In this document: positions 8,039 through 17,227 of the stretch, piece after piece | Layout: the number at the start of each line of letters is the position of its first letter | Numbering within the stretch: the first letter of the stretch is position 1 | NCBI RefSeq assembly: GCF_900104595.1 | Contig: NZ_FNVY01000004.1 | Span: 1,054,001 to 1,118,000 of the forward strand | Origin: Enterococcus timonensis | Lineage (GTDB): Bacteria; Bacillota; Bacilli; Lactobacillales; Enterococcaceae | DNA length: 64,000 nucleotides | Direction: 5' to 3' | Program-made: the position numbers and the translations under genes | The notes under the pieces: generated by a model | The model's input: only the letters and a program-made list of their open reading frames with translations | What the model was told of the DNA's origin: nothing | The model's database searches: none

Positions 8039-9052
8039 TTAGTCTTTTGGCATATCAGCTGCAAAGATTAAGCCTGAATTATGGCGCAATCGTGTCAAAA
8101 CGAAATTTACTTGGCGGGATAATTCCACCAGTTCTTCATATTGTTGCCCCAACTGAAAATCGTCCGGGTTGTTCATCATTTCCGCAAAGCGATTTGCTTC
8201 ATAAACCATGGGATTATCGGCCAGTGTAATCTTGTTGGTAGTTGTCGTTTGACTCGTCCGCTCAAAATGCGACACTTCTTCAATTCCCGTAATCGTCGGT
8301 GTAAAAATAGTGCCGGCCGTGGTGTAAATTTCATTAGACGTAGTGGCATCATTAATTTTTCCACAATGTAAAGTAACATCAAAATGATCATAACGTAAGA
8401 GCGCCGTCCCCCGCCCATCAACGCCGGTGGCAACTTTTTGGTACCGATAAAAACTTTCTTCCGGACTGCCAAATAAACTCACCGCGGCATAAACTAAATA
8501 CACGCCTAAATCCATCAACGCTCCCCCGGAAAATTTTGGTGAAAAAATATTCGGTTCTTCACCGGCTAAAACGGCATCGTAGCGGGAAGAATATTTAGCA
8601 TAAGTAAAATCGGCACCGACAATTTTGTTAGCTGTGGGCATTGAACTTTGTAATTTTTCAAATCCTGGTTCGTGAATATGGCGCGCGGCCTCAAAATAAA
8701 ACAAGCCTCGTGTGGCTGCTAGATGAATAATTTCTGACATTTCGTGTGGCGTAGAAAATGCCGGCTTTTCCACAATAATATTTTTTCCAGCAAGGAGGGC
8801 TGCTTTCGCTTGAGCAAAATGGACACTATTGGGCGAGGCAATATAGACCACTTCTACCTCACTTGCCAAAAAGTCCGGCAAATCCGAAAAACCCACCGCG
8901 GGCCTATGTCCTGCTGAAAACTCTGTAGCAAATGCCGTGGCCTTTTTTTTACTGCGAGAATAGACGGCTGCAAGTTGATAATGACCGGTTGTTTGCGCCG
9001 CTTCAATAAATTGCTTAGTAATACTACCTGTTCCAATTACACCTAATCGCAT
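8039..9052 (-). CDS. Gfo/Idh/MocA-family oxidoreductase
   Basis: A 337-residue NAD(P)-dependent dehydrogenase of the Gfo/Idh/MocA superfamily. The Rossmann loop VIGTGSITKQF is at the N-terminus and the conserved EKPAF motif follows the second beta strand, its lysine being the usual catalytic residue. The C-terminal domain (GGALMDLGVYLVY) supplies the substrate site. The substrate, probably a sugar or polyol derivative, cannot be deduced. The ATG at 9052 has an AAGGAGG site. No obvious pathway partner is adjacent. Confidence 0.88.
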   Translation of the reverse strand: MRLGVIGTGSITKQFIEAAQTTGHYQLAAVYSRSKKKATAFATEFSAGHRPAVGFSDLPDFLASEVEVVYIASPNSVHFAQAKAALLAGKNIIVEKPAFSTPHEMSEIIHLAATRGLFYFEAARHIHEPGFEKLQSSMPTANKIVGADFTYAKYSSRYDAVLAGEEPNIFSPKFSGGALMDLGVYLVYAAVSLFGSPEESFYRYQKVATGVDGRGTALLRYDHFDVTLHCGKINDATTSNEIYTTAGTIFTPTITGIEEVSHFERTSQTTTTNKITLADNPMVYEANRFAEMMNNPDDFQLGQQYEELVELSRQVNFVLTRLRHNSGLIFAADMPKD

Positions 9053-9126
9053 GATTTTCCTCCTTAATTTTTACTGATTTTTGTTTTTTTATTTTGATGC
9101 TTCGTTATTTATTTTATTTCATTTGC

Positions 9127-9840
9127 TTATTCTTTAAAAAGATAATCTAATTGAAAGGGAATTTGCTCCTTTAAAGAAATTCCCCCAACAGTAACATGAC
9201 AATTATAACATAGAACCTGCGTCCCACCTGCTTGGGCCATTTGAATGGCTTGTTGCAAATCGGGCTGACGGTCTTGAAAAATTGTTCCTAAAAAAATCGA
9301 TTCCGCTTGAGCAATAAAAACGACAAACGTTTTAAAGCCGTCTTGTTGGGCTATGCGTAATTCTTCCACATGTTTTAAGCCGCGAAGTGTTGGTGCATCG
9401 GGAAAAGCTCCAATATGATTTTTTTCTAAGGTCATCCCTTTGACCTCCAAAAAAGCTTTTTGACCTTGATCGTCTTCCAAATAAAAATCAAATTTCGAAT
9501 GAAGATACGTCACTTCGCGTTTGATTTTAGTCAGTTGAGACATGCCAGGAAGAGAAATTACACCAGTTTTCAAACCTTCATCCACTAAATTATTAGGTAA
9601 TTGACTATCAATATTAAACCAAGTCTGGTCTTTTTTAATAGTCACCAAGTCATAATGGGTTTTTCGTTTGGGATTGGCATCATAGACTAAGCCCACCTCA
9701 ACTCCTGGCAAAAAAACTTCCGCGCCGCGTCCGGTATTTTTTACATGGACCGTGACAGTTTCCGCCGCTAATTGGCACTGGGCCACAAAACGATTCGGTC
9801 GAGCTAAAAAAGTGGCCATGTGAATATTTGGATAATTCAT
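9127..9840 (-). CDS. sfsA: SfsA, DNA/RNA nuclease-fold protein
   Basis: A 237-residue SfsA family protein (historically sugar fermentation stimulation protein). It shows the family features RFVAQC near the start, the VHVKNTGRGAEVFLPG region, and the nuclease-like D/E-x-K pattern in FYLEDDQGQKAFLEVKGMTL. Family members bind nucleic acid, and some cleave it; the biological role is unclear. It starts at 9840 with an AAGGGA site and is the first of the leftward genes facing away from pepO. Confidence 0.92.
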   Translation of the reverse strand: MNYPNIHMATFLARPNRFVAQCQLAAETVTVHVKNTGRGAEVFLPGVEVGLVYDANPKRKTHYDLVTIKKDQTWFNIDSQLPNNLVDEGLKTGVISLPGMSQLTKIKREVTYLHSKFDFYLEDDQGQKAFLEVKGMTLEKNHIGAFPDAPTLRGLKHVEELRIAQQDGFKTFVVFIAQAESIFLGTIFQDRQPDLQQAIQMAQAGGTQVLCYNCHVTVGGISLKEQIPFQLDYLFKE

Positions 9841-9961
9841 TTATTTCCCTTCTTTTTTTAAGAATTTGCGTTATACTACTGGTAACGAAAAATTTTGGAT
9901 TGTATTTATTCTAGAAAAAATTTGAAATTTTTCGGATTCATTTTATTTAAGGAGTGATTGG

Positions 9962-11857
9962 ATGAGTATCGATGTAAAAGAAGTACCCCAAGATTTTTAT
10001 GAAGCGGTCAACGGAAAATGGATTGAAACGGCCGTCATTCCAGGCGACAAAAGTGCCACCGGCGGATTCAATGACTTAGTTGACGATATCGAAAAACTAT
10101 TAATGAAAGACTTTGCACTTCTCGATGAAAAAAATGTCGACGATCCTCGCCAAAAAGAATTTTTGAAATTTTATCAATTAGCTAAAGACTTTTCACGCCG
10201 AGAAACAGAAGGCGTAGCTCCTTTACAACCTTACTTAGATCGAGTGGAAAATTTGGAAAACTTGGCTGATTTAAATCAAGCCTTGCCTGATTTTTTCTTT
10301 GGCGATTTGCCAACACCATTCCAATTAGGCGTGCAACCTGATATGAAAAACGCCGAGATTAACGCGCTTTATGTAGCAGCTCCTGGTCTTATTTTACCAG
10401 ATAAAACCTCTTATGCGGAAGAAAATCCTAACCGAGATCAACTCTTAGCCATTTATCGACAAATGGTGGTGGCGATGTTTGAAAAACTCGGCCGAACAAC
10501 GGAAGAAGCAGAAAAATTAGCCCAGGGAACGCTCGAATTTGATTCATCTCTCGTGCCTTTTGTTAAAAGTCATGAAGAATCGGCAGAATATGCGAAATCA
10601 TACAATCCGCAAGATTTTAAAACATTTGTCGCCAACAGTAAAAATATTGATTTGGCTCAATTGTTGCCCGCATTAATCGGCGAAGAAATTGATACCGTGA
10701 TTGTAGAAGAACCGATTTTCTTTGCCCATTTAGATGAATTAGTTAATGAAGAAAATTTCAGTAATTTAAAATCATGGCTCACTGTTCGCACCGCTATTAG
10801 TTTAGCTGGGTTAACTACGGAAGAATTTCGTCAATTAGCCGGCACTTATAGCCGCGCACTTTCTGGCAAAAAAGAAGCCTCTTCTCCAGAAAAATCAGCT
10901 TATTATTTGGCAACGAGTCTATTCGACCAAGTAGTTGGCGATTATTATGGCCATAAATATTTTGGCGAAGCGGCTAAAGCTGACGTCTTGTCCATGGTAA
11001 AAAAAATGATTGGCGTGTATCAAAAACGTTTGAGCGAAAATACTTGGTTAAGTGAAAATACCCGCGAAAAAGCCGTGGAGAAATTGAACGCCATTACTAT
11101 TAAAGTTGGTTTCCCTGATGAAGTCCCTGCTGTTTTTGACAAATTAGTCGTTAGCAAATCATCTTTGTTGGATAATACGCAAGCATTTACCAAAGTTTTC
11201 ATTGCCAAAAACTTGGCTGAATGGCATCAACCCGTTGACAAATCTCGCTGGGGCATGAGCGCCAATGTGGTGAACGCCTACTACTCTCCTTCTCAAAATG
11301 AAATCGTCTTTCCCGCAGCCATTTTGCAAGCACCTTTTTATTCAATTAAACAATCTTCTGCTGCTAATTACGGCGGTATCGGAGCTGTGATCGCGCACGA
11401 AATTTCCCACGCTTTTGATAATAACGGCGCCCAATTTGATGAACATGGGAATTTAAATAATTGGTGGACTGAAAAAGATTTGGCTCATTTTAAAACGTTG
11501 GCTGAAAAAATGGTCGCAGCTTTTGAAGGCCAAGAAACCCCAGCCGGCAAAGTTAATGGCCGTTTAACAGTTTCTGAAAACATCGCCGATGCTGGTGGGC
11601 TAAGCTGCGCCTTAGAAGCTTTGAAAGAAGAAGAAAAGCCTGCTTTAGATGACTTTTTTGTCAACTGGGCAACTATTTGGCGGACAAAATCAACGCTAGC
11701 TTATCAACAAATGTTGTTATCCTTCGACGTCCACGGCCCAGCCAAATTACGAGCCAATCTCCAAGTCAAAAATCTCAAGGAATTTTACACCACCTTTAAC
11801 ATCACCAAAAACGACGCCATGTACCTAGCCCCAGAAAAACGCATCGCCATTTGGTAA
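9962..11857 (+). CDS. pepO: M13-family zinc metallopeptidase PepO
   Basis: A 631-residue neprilysin-type endopeptidase. The zinc site is HEISH (His479, Glu480, His483), with the third ligand Glu539 in SENIADAGG; both are intact. There is no signal peptide, so it acts in the cytoplasm on oligopeptides, as in lactic acid bacteria. Length is standard. ATG at 9962 with a GGAGTG site. It has its own transcript; two tandem copies of the palindromic intergenic repeat begin 3 bp after its stop codon. Confidence 0.95.
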   Translation: MSIDVKEVPQDFYEAVNGKWIETAVIPGDKSATGGFNDLVDDIEKLLMKDFALLDEKNVDDPRQKEFLKFYQLAKDFSRRETEGVAPLQPYLDRVENLENLADLNQALPDFFFGDLPTPFQLGVQPDMKNAEINALYVAAPGLILPDKTSYAEENPNRDQLLAIYRQMVVAMFEKLGRTTEEAEKLAQGTLEFDSSLVPFVKSHEESAEYAKSYNPQDFKTFVANSKNIDLAQLLPALIGEEIDTVIVEEPIFFAHLDELVNEENFSNLKSWLTVRTAISLAGLTTEEFRQLAGTYSRALSGKKEASSPEKSAYYLATSLFDQVVGDYYGHKYFGEAAKADVLSMVKKMIGVYQKRLSENTWLSENTREKAVEKLNAITIKVGFPDEVPAVFDKLVVSKSSLLDNTQAFTKVFIAKNLAEWHQPVDKSRWGMSANVVNAYYSPSQNEIVFPAAILQAPFYSIKQSSAANYGGIGAVIAHEISHAFDNNGAQFDEHGNLNNWWTEKDLAHFKTLAEKMVAAFEGQETPAGKVNGRLTVSENIADAGGLSCALEALKEEEKPALDDFFVNWATIWRTKSTLAYQQMLLSFDVHGPAKLRANLQVKNLKEFYTTFNITKNDAMYLAPEKRIAIW

Positions 11858-11860
11858 AAC

Positions 11861-11973
11861 AAGGATGTCGAAAAGCCGATTTGCGCTGTAGAAATTTAGG
11901 GAAATGGTGTAAGTCAGCTTGCTGACTGAAGGCATTTTGTCTAATTTCCTAAGCGCAGGCTTTGAGACACCGT
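11861..11973 (+). repeat. Polarised palindromic intergenic repeat, copy 1
   Basis: Starts AAGGATGTCG 3 bp after the pepO stop and ends GACACCGT. Nested complementary arms (AAAGCC/GGCTTT, AGTCAGC/GCTGACT) make a long imperfect hairpin. It shares the AAGG[A/T]TG start, the central AAATGGTG...AAGGCATTT and the CACCG end with the other copies. Confidence 0.8.
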
Positions 11974-11978
11974 AAAAC

Positions 11979-12093
11979 AAGGTTGTATTTTGACCGCTAA
12001 GCAGTGTAGAAAATCAGGGAAATGGTGTATGACTGCAAAGCAGTCATAAGGCATTTCATCTATTTCCCTAACTACTGGACAAAATACACCGTC
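11979..12093 (+). repeat. Polarised palindromic intergenic repeat, copy 2
   Basis: Tandem to copy 1 in the same direction. It begins AAGGTTGTATTTTG and ends CAAAATACACCGTC, which are imperfect inverted ends. Internal arms ATGACTGC/GCAGTCAT and AGGGAAAT/TATTTCCCT fold it into one long hairpin. Confidence 0.8.
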
Positions 12094-12116
12094 AATAAAG
12101 TTGTAGAAATTCCCAC

Positions 12117-12158
12117 AAAAAAGTGGCACTCAAAATTTATTTTTGAGTGCCACTTTTT
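12117..12158. terminator. Bidirectional terminator between pepO and the MFS gene
   Basis: AAAAAGTGGCACTCAAAA pairs perfectly with its complement around a short loop, flanked by T tracts. It lies between two convergent genes and can end both transcripts. Confidence 0.92.
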
Positions 12159-12164
12159 CTTTTT

Positions 12165-13337
12165 TTATTTTTCCGTTCTTCCGTACCCAATAACACAGAG
12201 AATTGTCGCTGCTAAGGCGACGATGATTGCTGCCATTCCGTAAAAAATCCCCCAGCGATCGGACATTGCGCCAGTAATCATCGGCATCATAATTGATCCT
12301 AATCCCGAAATCACTAATAAAGTCCCCATCGCCATGGGAAATTCTTTAATAAATCCTCCGGCCGCGGCAATCGTCGTGGGATACACGCCGGCCATCGTTA
12401 AACCTAAGCCGAAAATCGCCACCGTAATGATAATTGGTGTCCGACCCACCAATAAAATTGCAAAAAACACTGTCATTCCTAAAGTTAACCACAGCAATAT
12501 TTTTTTCTTGGCAAAACGATCACCAAAAGCTGACACTGATAAGCGTCCGATTAAAACGCCAATCCATAACAATGAAGCCAAAAATTGCGCATAACCGATT
12601 GTCAAAATTTCAGCGTCCACAAAATATTTGACTAACCAACCGTTAATTGTTGATTCGCCGCACATGTAAAAAAATAACAGCCCGGCTAAAATCCAAAACT
12701 TTTTCTCCCGCAAAAAAGTATAGTTTGCTTTAACTTTCACTTTTTGTTTTACTTCAGGCATTTCCATTTTGGAAAATAAAAATAGAGAAATCAGCGTTAA
12801 AATAATAATAACTACGCCGCTCATTTTCCAACCGTCAAAGCCCAATAATTGCACCGCAGCGATGACTAAATATGGCGCCAATAGAGCTCCAATGGCAAAA
12901 ATGCTGTGAAGAAAACTCAATGCTGAAGCTGAAGAATTGGAGATTTCATTTACGACTGAATTATTAAAATTAGAAATACTGCCGCGACTTAATCCAGTGA
13001 ATAAAAACGACAAAATCAGTAAAAACGGATTGCCAGTGGTGATCATTAGCAAAAATCCGGCCGTCACAAAACTACTTAAAAAAATCACCGACCGCTTGCG
13101 ACCTAAATAAAGTGGCAAAATACCGGCAATAAAACTCGCCAATAAATTTCCGACATAGTGCGCTGACAAGAGTGAGCCGGCGACGGTATCACTCAAATGG
13201 TACGCGCTAGAAATGTACGGCAACAAAGAACCCATAATCATTCCATACAAACCGTTAACGGCAAAAACATAATAACAGCATTTTAAAACATAGCGTTTCT
13301 TGGCATCCAATGCTGTGTAAAACTGGGGCATTTTCAT
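12165..13337 (-). CDS. Major facilitator superfamily transporter
   Basis: A 390-residue, roughly 12-segment MFS permease. The start is set at ATG 13337 (MKMPQFYTALDAKKRYVLKC) because AAGGAGG sits just before it. A longer open frame upstream would cover the promoter and has no ribosome site. It contains the loop 2-3 motif AGILPLYLGRKRS, typical of MFS proteins, and resembles sugar/fucose-permease-like MFS members. The substrate is unknown. A TATAAT (leftward) lies at 13365-13370. Confidence 0.85.
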   Translation of the reverse strand: MKMPQFYTALDAKKRYVLKCCYYVFAVNGLYGMIMGSLLPYISSAYHLSDTVAGSLLSAHYVGNLLASFIAGILPLYLGRKRSVIFLSSFVTAGFLLMITTGNPFLLILSFLFTGLSRGSISNFNNSVVNEISNSSASALSFLHSIFAIGALLAPYLVIAAVQLLGFDGWKMSGVVIIILTLISLFLFSKMEMPEVKQKVKVKANYTFLREKKFWILAGLLFFYMCGESTINGWLVKYFVDAEILTIGYAQFLASLLWIGVLIGRLSVSAFGDRFAKKKILLWLTLGMTVFFAILLVGRTPIIITVAIFGLGLTMAGVYPTTIAAAGGFIKEFPMAMGTLLVISGLGSIMMPMITGAMSDRWGIFYGMAAIIVALAATILCVIGYGRTEK

Positions 13338-13364
13338 TTTTTTCCTCCTTAAGACAATACCTCC

Positions 13365-13370
13365 ATTATA
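13365..13370 (-). promoter_or_regulatory. -10 element of the MFS transporter promoter
   Basis: Perfect TATAAT read leftward, about 28 bp before the start codon at 13337. The -35 (TTCTCA-like) is poor. Its position rules out the longer upstream start of the MFS frame. Confidence 0.6.
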
Positions 13371-13395
13371 CCGTTGAAAAACTTTTTGAGAAGAC

Positions 13396-13465
13396 AAAAA
13401 AAGGCTTTGGCAAAACTTCGGCCAACTGCCTAAAAAGCAGTGAAGTTTTTTGCACAAAAGCCTAA
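13396..13465 (-). terminator. Long terminator hairpin after the DUF4828-like gene
   Basis: A roughly 65-nt imperfect stem starting AGGCTTTTG, with the complement CAAAGCCT at its far end and an inner CTGC...GCAG helix, followed leftward by seven T. It begins at the stop codon of the gene ending at 13462. Confidence 0.8.
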
Positions 13466-13827
13466 TTTTTTTTATTTCTCGTCAGTAAATACGTTTGATC
13501 ATCGGCCTCATCGTAAATCGACACCGGTCCATTATTATCGGCAATAATTTTAATTTGAAAGCCAAATTCATCTTGCCAAACTAATTGATCATTGGATAAC
13601 TCTTGCAAGGCGCCGGAAACGTGTTGCCGGTTAATGAAAATCCGATACTGTTGGTCAACATGCAAATGGTGGATAGCATTTGGTTTGGGAATTGTAAATT
13701 CGAAATGACCGATAAATTTTTCCGGATGTGCTTCTTTTTTATCTGGTAATTTTTTTTTCGCCACTAAGCCTGCCGCCAATCCTAAAATCGACGCACCCAC
13801 TACAAATGGCCATGCTTTCTTCTTCAT
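13462..13827 (-). CDS. DUF4828-like membrane-anchored protein, 121 aa
   Basis: The N-terminus MKKKAWPFVVGASILGLAAG is a single hydrophobic segment, either a signal anchor or an uncleaved signal. The following 95 residues form a soluble, beta-rich extracellular domain with the stretch YRIFINRQHVSGAL. It resembles DUF4828 proteins of Lactobacillales, of unknown function. ATG at 13827, AGGAGG site. It is single-gene, with its own long terminator. Confidence 0.7.
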   Translation of the reverse strand: MKKKAWPFVVGASILGLAAGLVAKKKLPDKKEAHPEKFIGHFEFTIPKPNAIHHLHVDQQYRIFINRQHVSGALQELSNDQLVWQDEFGFQIKIIADNNGPVSIYDEADDQTYLLTRNKKN

Positions 13828-13886
13828 TTCCCACCTCCTACTCGTTAGCTCTATTCTACCACGTCACAAAAATATCCGTTAAGTAA

Positions 13887-13998
13887 AAGGTTGAAAAAAA
13901 GCGTTTTGTGGCGTAGTGAATTAGGAAAATTTTTTGAAGCTTGATTTTGGATTTCAAAAATTTTATTTGTTCAGCTAGACACAGCTTTTTTCCACCGC
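13887..13998 (+). repeat. Polarised palindromic intergenic repeat, copy 3
   Basis: Begins AAGGTTGAAAAAAAGCG and ends GCTTTTTTCCACCGC. Its core GAATTAGGAAAATTTTTTGA is repeated in the leftward copy at 31138-31254. A truncated second start (AAGGTTGAAAAAAA) follows from about 14003. Confidence 0.78.
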
Positions 13999-14023
13999 TA
14001 AAAAGGTTGAAAAAAATTAACAA

Positions 14024-14056
14024 AACAAAAAAACTCTGCATGATTTGCCAGAGTTC
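14024..14056 (-). terminator. Terminator of nagB
   Basis: Leftward AACTCTG...CAGAGTT stem followed by seven T, directly downstream of nagB. Confidence 0.85.
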
Positions 14057-14074
14057 TTTCAGGTGATTTTGATT

Positions 14075-14785
14075 TTATTTTTGAGTTAACAAGCTTGCAG
14101 CGTCGGCATCTAAAATAACCGTCACGTGTGGATGATTTTGCAAAACACTTGCCGGCACATCTTCAGTCACGGGACCTTGGACTGTTGCGCGGATGGCTTC
14201 GGCTTTGTCTTTTCCATAAGCCATCAAAATAATTTCTTTGCCTGCCATAATTGAAGCAATTCCCATGGAGATGGCTTGCGTTGGCACATCTTCTTCTTTT
14301 TCAAAAAAGCGCGTGTTGGCTTCGATGGTTGAGTCGGTCAATTGTACTTGGTGGGTTTTGGAGGCAAATGAAGTATCGGGTTCGTTAAAACCAATATGAC
14401 CGTTGCGGCCGATTCCTAAAATTTGCACATCAACGGGATGTGCGGCGATCACTTCGTCGTATCGCGTGCATTCCGCCTTAATATTTTCCGCTTTTCCATT
14501 TGGCACGAATGTTTCTTTAAATGGTTTTTTGCTAAATAATTGTTCTTCCATAAAATGACGATAGCTTTGGGAATCTTCTCCCGATAAACCAACATATTCG
14601 TCTAAATTTACTGAAGTCATCTCAGAAAAATTCACGGCACTTTCGGTCATTGCTTGATATAAAGCGATTGGTGTGGAACCTGTTGCGAGTCCTAAAACTT
14701 TTGCTCCGTGTTCCATTGCTTCTTCAATCATTTGAAAAGCTTTTTGTCCGCCAGCTTGCGCATTATCCACCACTAAAATTTTCAT
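14075..14785 (-). CDS. nagB: Glucosamine-6-phosphate deaminase
   Basis: A 236-residue enzyme converting glucosamine-6-phosphate to fructose-6-phosphate and ammonia, the entry of amino sugars into glycolysis. Signature stretches are [14 protein letters not shown] (phosphate loop), NLDEYVGL with the catalytic Asp, and [14 protein letters not shown], which contains the active-site His and Glu. Length is normal for the short Gram-positive form lacking the allosteric tail. ATG at 14785, GTGAGG site. No nagA is adjacent. Confidence 0.95.
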   Translation of the reverse strand: MKILVVDNAQAGGQKAFQMIEEAMEHGAKVLGLATGSTPIALYQAMTESAVNFSEMTSVNLDEYVGLSGEDSQSYRHFMEEQLFSKKPFKETFVPNGKAENIKAECTRYDEVIAAHPVDVQILGIGRNGHIGFNEPDTSFASKTHQVQLTDSTIEANTRFFEKEEDVPTQAISMGIASIMAGKEIILMAYGKDKAEAIRATVQGPVTEDVPASVLQNHPHVTVILDADAASLLTQK

Positions 14786-14944
14786 AATTTATCCCTCACT
14801 TGTCTTGGTATAGACCAATAATATCATGAAAATTGATTTGGTGCAACGAATTACTTTGGCGGAAAAATTTTTCTAATCAAGGAAAGCGCCATTTGAAAAA
14901 AATTATGCTAAACTATAATGAAGATTAAAAAAGGAGTGCAGCAC

Positions 14945-15601
14945 ATGACGCCAAACCGCGAAGATTATTTGAAACTAATTTTAGAATTAGGGGGCGACAC
15001 CCAAAAAATTAATAATAAACAAATTGTTGCCGGCCTAGCTGTATCGGCGGCGTCTGTTTCAGAGATGTTGACGAAGTTGGTGAAAGAAAATCTAGTCGCC
15101 CACACGCCATATCAAGGGGTCCAGCTTACTTCATCAGGTTTACAACGGGCCAGCTCCTTGGTGCGCAAGCATCGTTTATGGGAAGTTTTTTTAGAGGAAA
15201 AATTGCACTATACTTTTAACGATGTCCACGAAGAAGCCGAAGTTTTGGAACATGTGACTAGCGATCAGTTGGCTAATCGTTTGGAAAAATTTTTAGATTT
15301 CCCAACGGCTTGTCCTCACGGCGGCATTATTCCTAAATTTCAAGAAAACCTTCATGAACAAAAACGCAAAACGATTGTTGATTTTCCGGTTGGCACCACG
15401 ATTCGTATCGCCCGGGTGCTAGACGAAAAGGATTTGCTAGATTACTTAGTCGGTCTCAATGTTTCGTTAAATGATGTTTATACAATCGCTGAACTTCAAG
15501 CAGACGAAGGGCCGGTGACTTTGGCCAATGACCACAAAAAAATTTATTTGCGCCACAAAACTGCCAGCACAATTTTTGTCGAACCAGTGGAACAAGTTTA
15601 A
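14945..15601 (+). CDS. DtxR/MntR-family metal-dependent transcriptional regulator
   Basis: A 218-residue iron- or manganese-responsive repressor. The N-terminal winged helix (NREDYLKLILELGG, then the recognition helix around SAASVSEMLTKL) is followed by the dimerisation and metal-binding region (HRLWEVFLEEKLHY, EAEVLEHVTS, CPHGG) and an SH3-like FeoA domain. Start chosen at ATG 14945 behind AAGGAG; a more upstream ATG overlaps the -10 TATAAT at 14914-14919. Probable targets are manganese or iron uptake genes elsewhere. Confidence 0.9.
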   Translation: MTPNREDYLKLILELGGDTQKINNKQIVAGLAVSAASVSEMLTKLVKENLVAHTPYQGVQLTSSGLQRASSLVRKHRLWEVFLEEKLHYTFNDVHEEAEVLEHVTSDQLANRLEKFLDFPTACPHGGIIPKFQENLHEQKRKTIVDFPVGTTIRIARVLDEKDLLDYLVGLNVSLNDVYTIAELQADEGPVTLANDHKKIYLRHKTASTIFVEPVEQV

Positions 15602-15685
15602 TTTTTCATTATTACATTAAAATTTTCAAGACCTTCATGACAAAGATTTTATCGTAAAGAATTTCATTTCAAAGAGGGGAACAGT

Positions 15686-17173
15686 ATGGAAAAATCAGCA
15701 TTAATCATCTTATTTGGCGCCACCGGAGATTTAGCTCAACGGAAATTGTATCCGTCTCTTTTTCGATTATTTCAAAAAAAGGAATTAAATCAGCATTTTG
15801 CCGTGATTGGTACCGCGCGTCGGCCTTGGACCGATGAACATTTTCGCCAAGTGATTAGTGAATCTCTAGGTGATATTGGAGAAAAAGCTGAAGTGGACGA
15901 GTTTGCGCAACATTTTTACTATCAATCCCACAACGTCAATGATTCCGAGCATTATGTCACCTTAAAAAAATTGGCTGAAAAGTTAAATCAACAATATCAA
16001 TGTGACAGCAATTATTTGTATTATTTGGCGATGGCGCCGCAATTTTTTGGCACCATTACCCAACACCTCAAATCTGAAGAAATTTTAGCACCCGGCTTTA
16101 ATCGGCTGGTGATTGAAAAACCGTTCGGCACCGATTTAAAAAGTGCGGAGCAATTAAATGAAGAAATTCGCGCCGTTTTCCCTGAAAAAGAAATTTTTCG
16201 AATTGATCACTACTTAGGTAAGGAAATGATTCAAAATATCGCTGCGGTGCGCTTTGCCAATCCATTATTTGAAAAATTGTGGAATCGCGACTCGATTGAA
16301 AACGTCCAAATCACTTTTGCTGAAGAGTTGGGCGTGGAAAACCGTGGCAACTATTATGAGCACGCTGGCGCCTTAAAAGATATGGTTCAAAACCACGTCT
16401 TGCAAGTTTTAGCTTTATTAGCCATGGAAGTGCCGACTCGTTTTGCTCCTGAAGAAATTCGCGCTGAAAAAGTGAAAGTTCTTTCGGCTGTTAAAATTCT
16501 TGAACCAAAAGAAGTTGCCGAAGATTTTGTTTTCGGTCAATACGACAGTGGACATTTAGGCGACAATCAATTTTTGGCCTATCGTCAAGAAGAAAATGTT
16601 GCCCCAGATTCCCAAACGGAAACTTTTGTCGCTGGGAAATTTTCCATTGATAATTATCGTTGGGCCGGCGTTCCCTTTTACATCCGCACCGGCAAGCGTC
16701 TAACTGAACGTGGGACGCGAATTAATATTGTCTTTAAAAATTTGCCTGTCGATTTATTTCAAACAACAGCTGGACTCGGTCAAAATATTTTAACGATTTA
16801 TATTCAGCCAACTGAAGGATTTTCACTGCTGATGAATGGGAAAGAAATTGGGCCAGAATATTTGATTCGTCCGATTAAACTAGACTATCGCAACTCTGAA
16901 GAGCTGACAAGTAACTCCCCTGAAGCTTACGAAAAATTATTGTTGGATGCTTTAAATGGCGATTCCATGAATTTCACTCACTGGGATGAAGTGGCGCAAT
17001 CTTGGCGGATTGTCGATGCTATCAAAGAAGGATTTATCGAAAATAATTGTCCGGTAAATCTTTATCCAGCGCGTGCCATGGGACCAGAAGCTAGCTTTGA
17101 GCTATTGGAAAAAGATGGGCACCAATGGATTTGGCAACCAGAACAATGGTATCAAGAACGAAATTTATTATAA
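15686..17173 (+). CDS. zwf: Glucose-6-phosphate 1-dehydrogenase
   Basis: A 495-residue first enzyme of the oxidative pentose phosphate pathway. It has the NADP loop FGATGDLAQRKLYP, the substrate-binding motif RIDHYLGKE with the catalytic His, and the conserved GVPFYIRTGKRL. Length is standard and no key residue is missing. ATG at 15686 with an AGAGGGG site. It stands alone between the DtxR-type gene and a bidirectional terminator. Confidence 0.96.
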   Translation: MEKSALIILFGATGDLAQRKLYPSLFRLFQKKELNQHFAVIGTARRPWTDEHFRQVISESLGDIGEKAEVDEFAQHFYYQSHNVNDSEHYVTLKKLAEKLNQQYQCDSNYLYYLAMAPQFFGTITQHLKSEEILAPGFNRLVIEKPFGTDLKSAEQLNEEIRAVFPEKEIFRIDHYLGKEMIQNIAAVRFANPLFEKLWNRDSIENVQITFAEELGVENRGNYYEHAGALKDMVQNHVLQVLALLAMEVPTRFAPEEIRAEKVKVLSAVKILEPKEVAEDFVFGQYDSGHLGDNQFLAYRQEENVAPDSQTETFVAGKFSIDNYRWAGVPFYIRTGKRLTERGTRINIVFKNLPVDLFQTTAGLGQNILTIYIQPTEGFSLLMNGKEIGPEYLIRPIKLDYRNSEELTSNSPEAYEKLLLDALNGDSMNFTHWDEVAQSWRIVDAIKEGFIENNCPVNLYPARAMGPEASFELLEKDGHQWIWQPEQWYQERNLL

Positions 17174-17179
17174 AATAAA

Positions 17180-17214
17180 AACGAATGAGGCGATTACGCT
17201 TCATTCGTTTTTTC
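17180..17214. terminator. Bidirectional terminator between zwf and folP
   Basis: ACGAATGA at about 17181-17188 pairs with TCATTCGT at 17201-17208, flanked by A and T tracts, between convergent genes. Confidence 0.88.
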
Positions 17215-17227
17215 GTTATTTAATTGT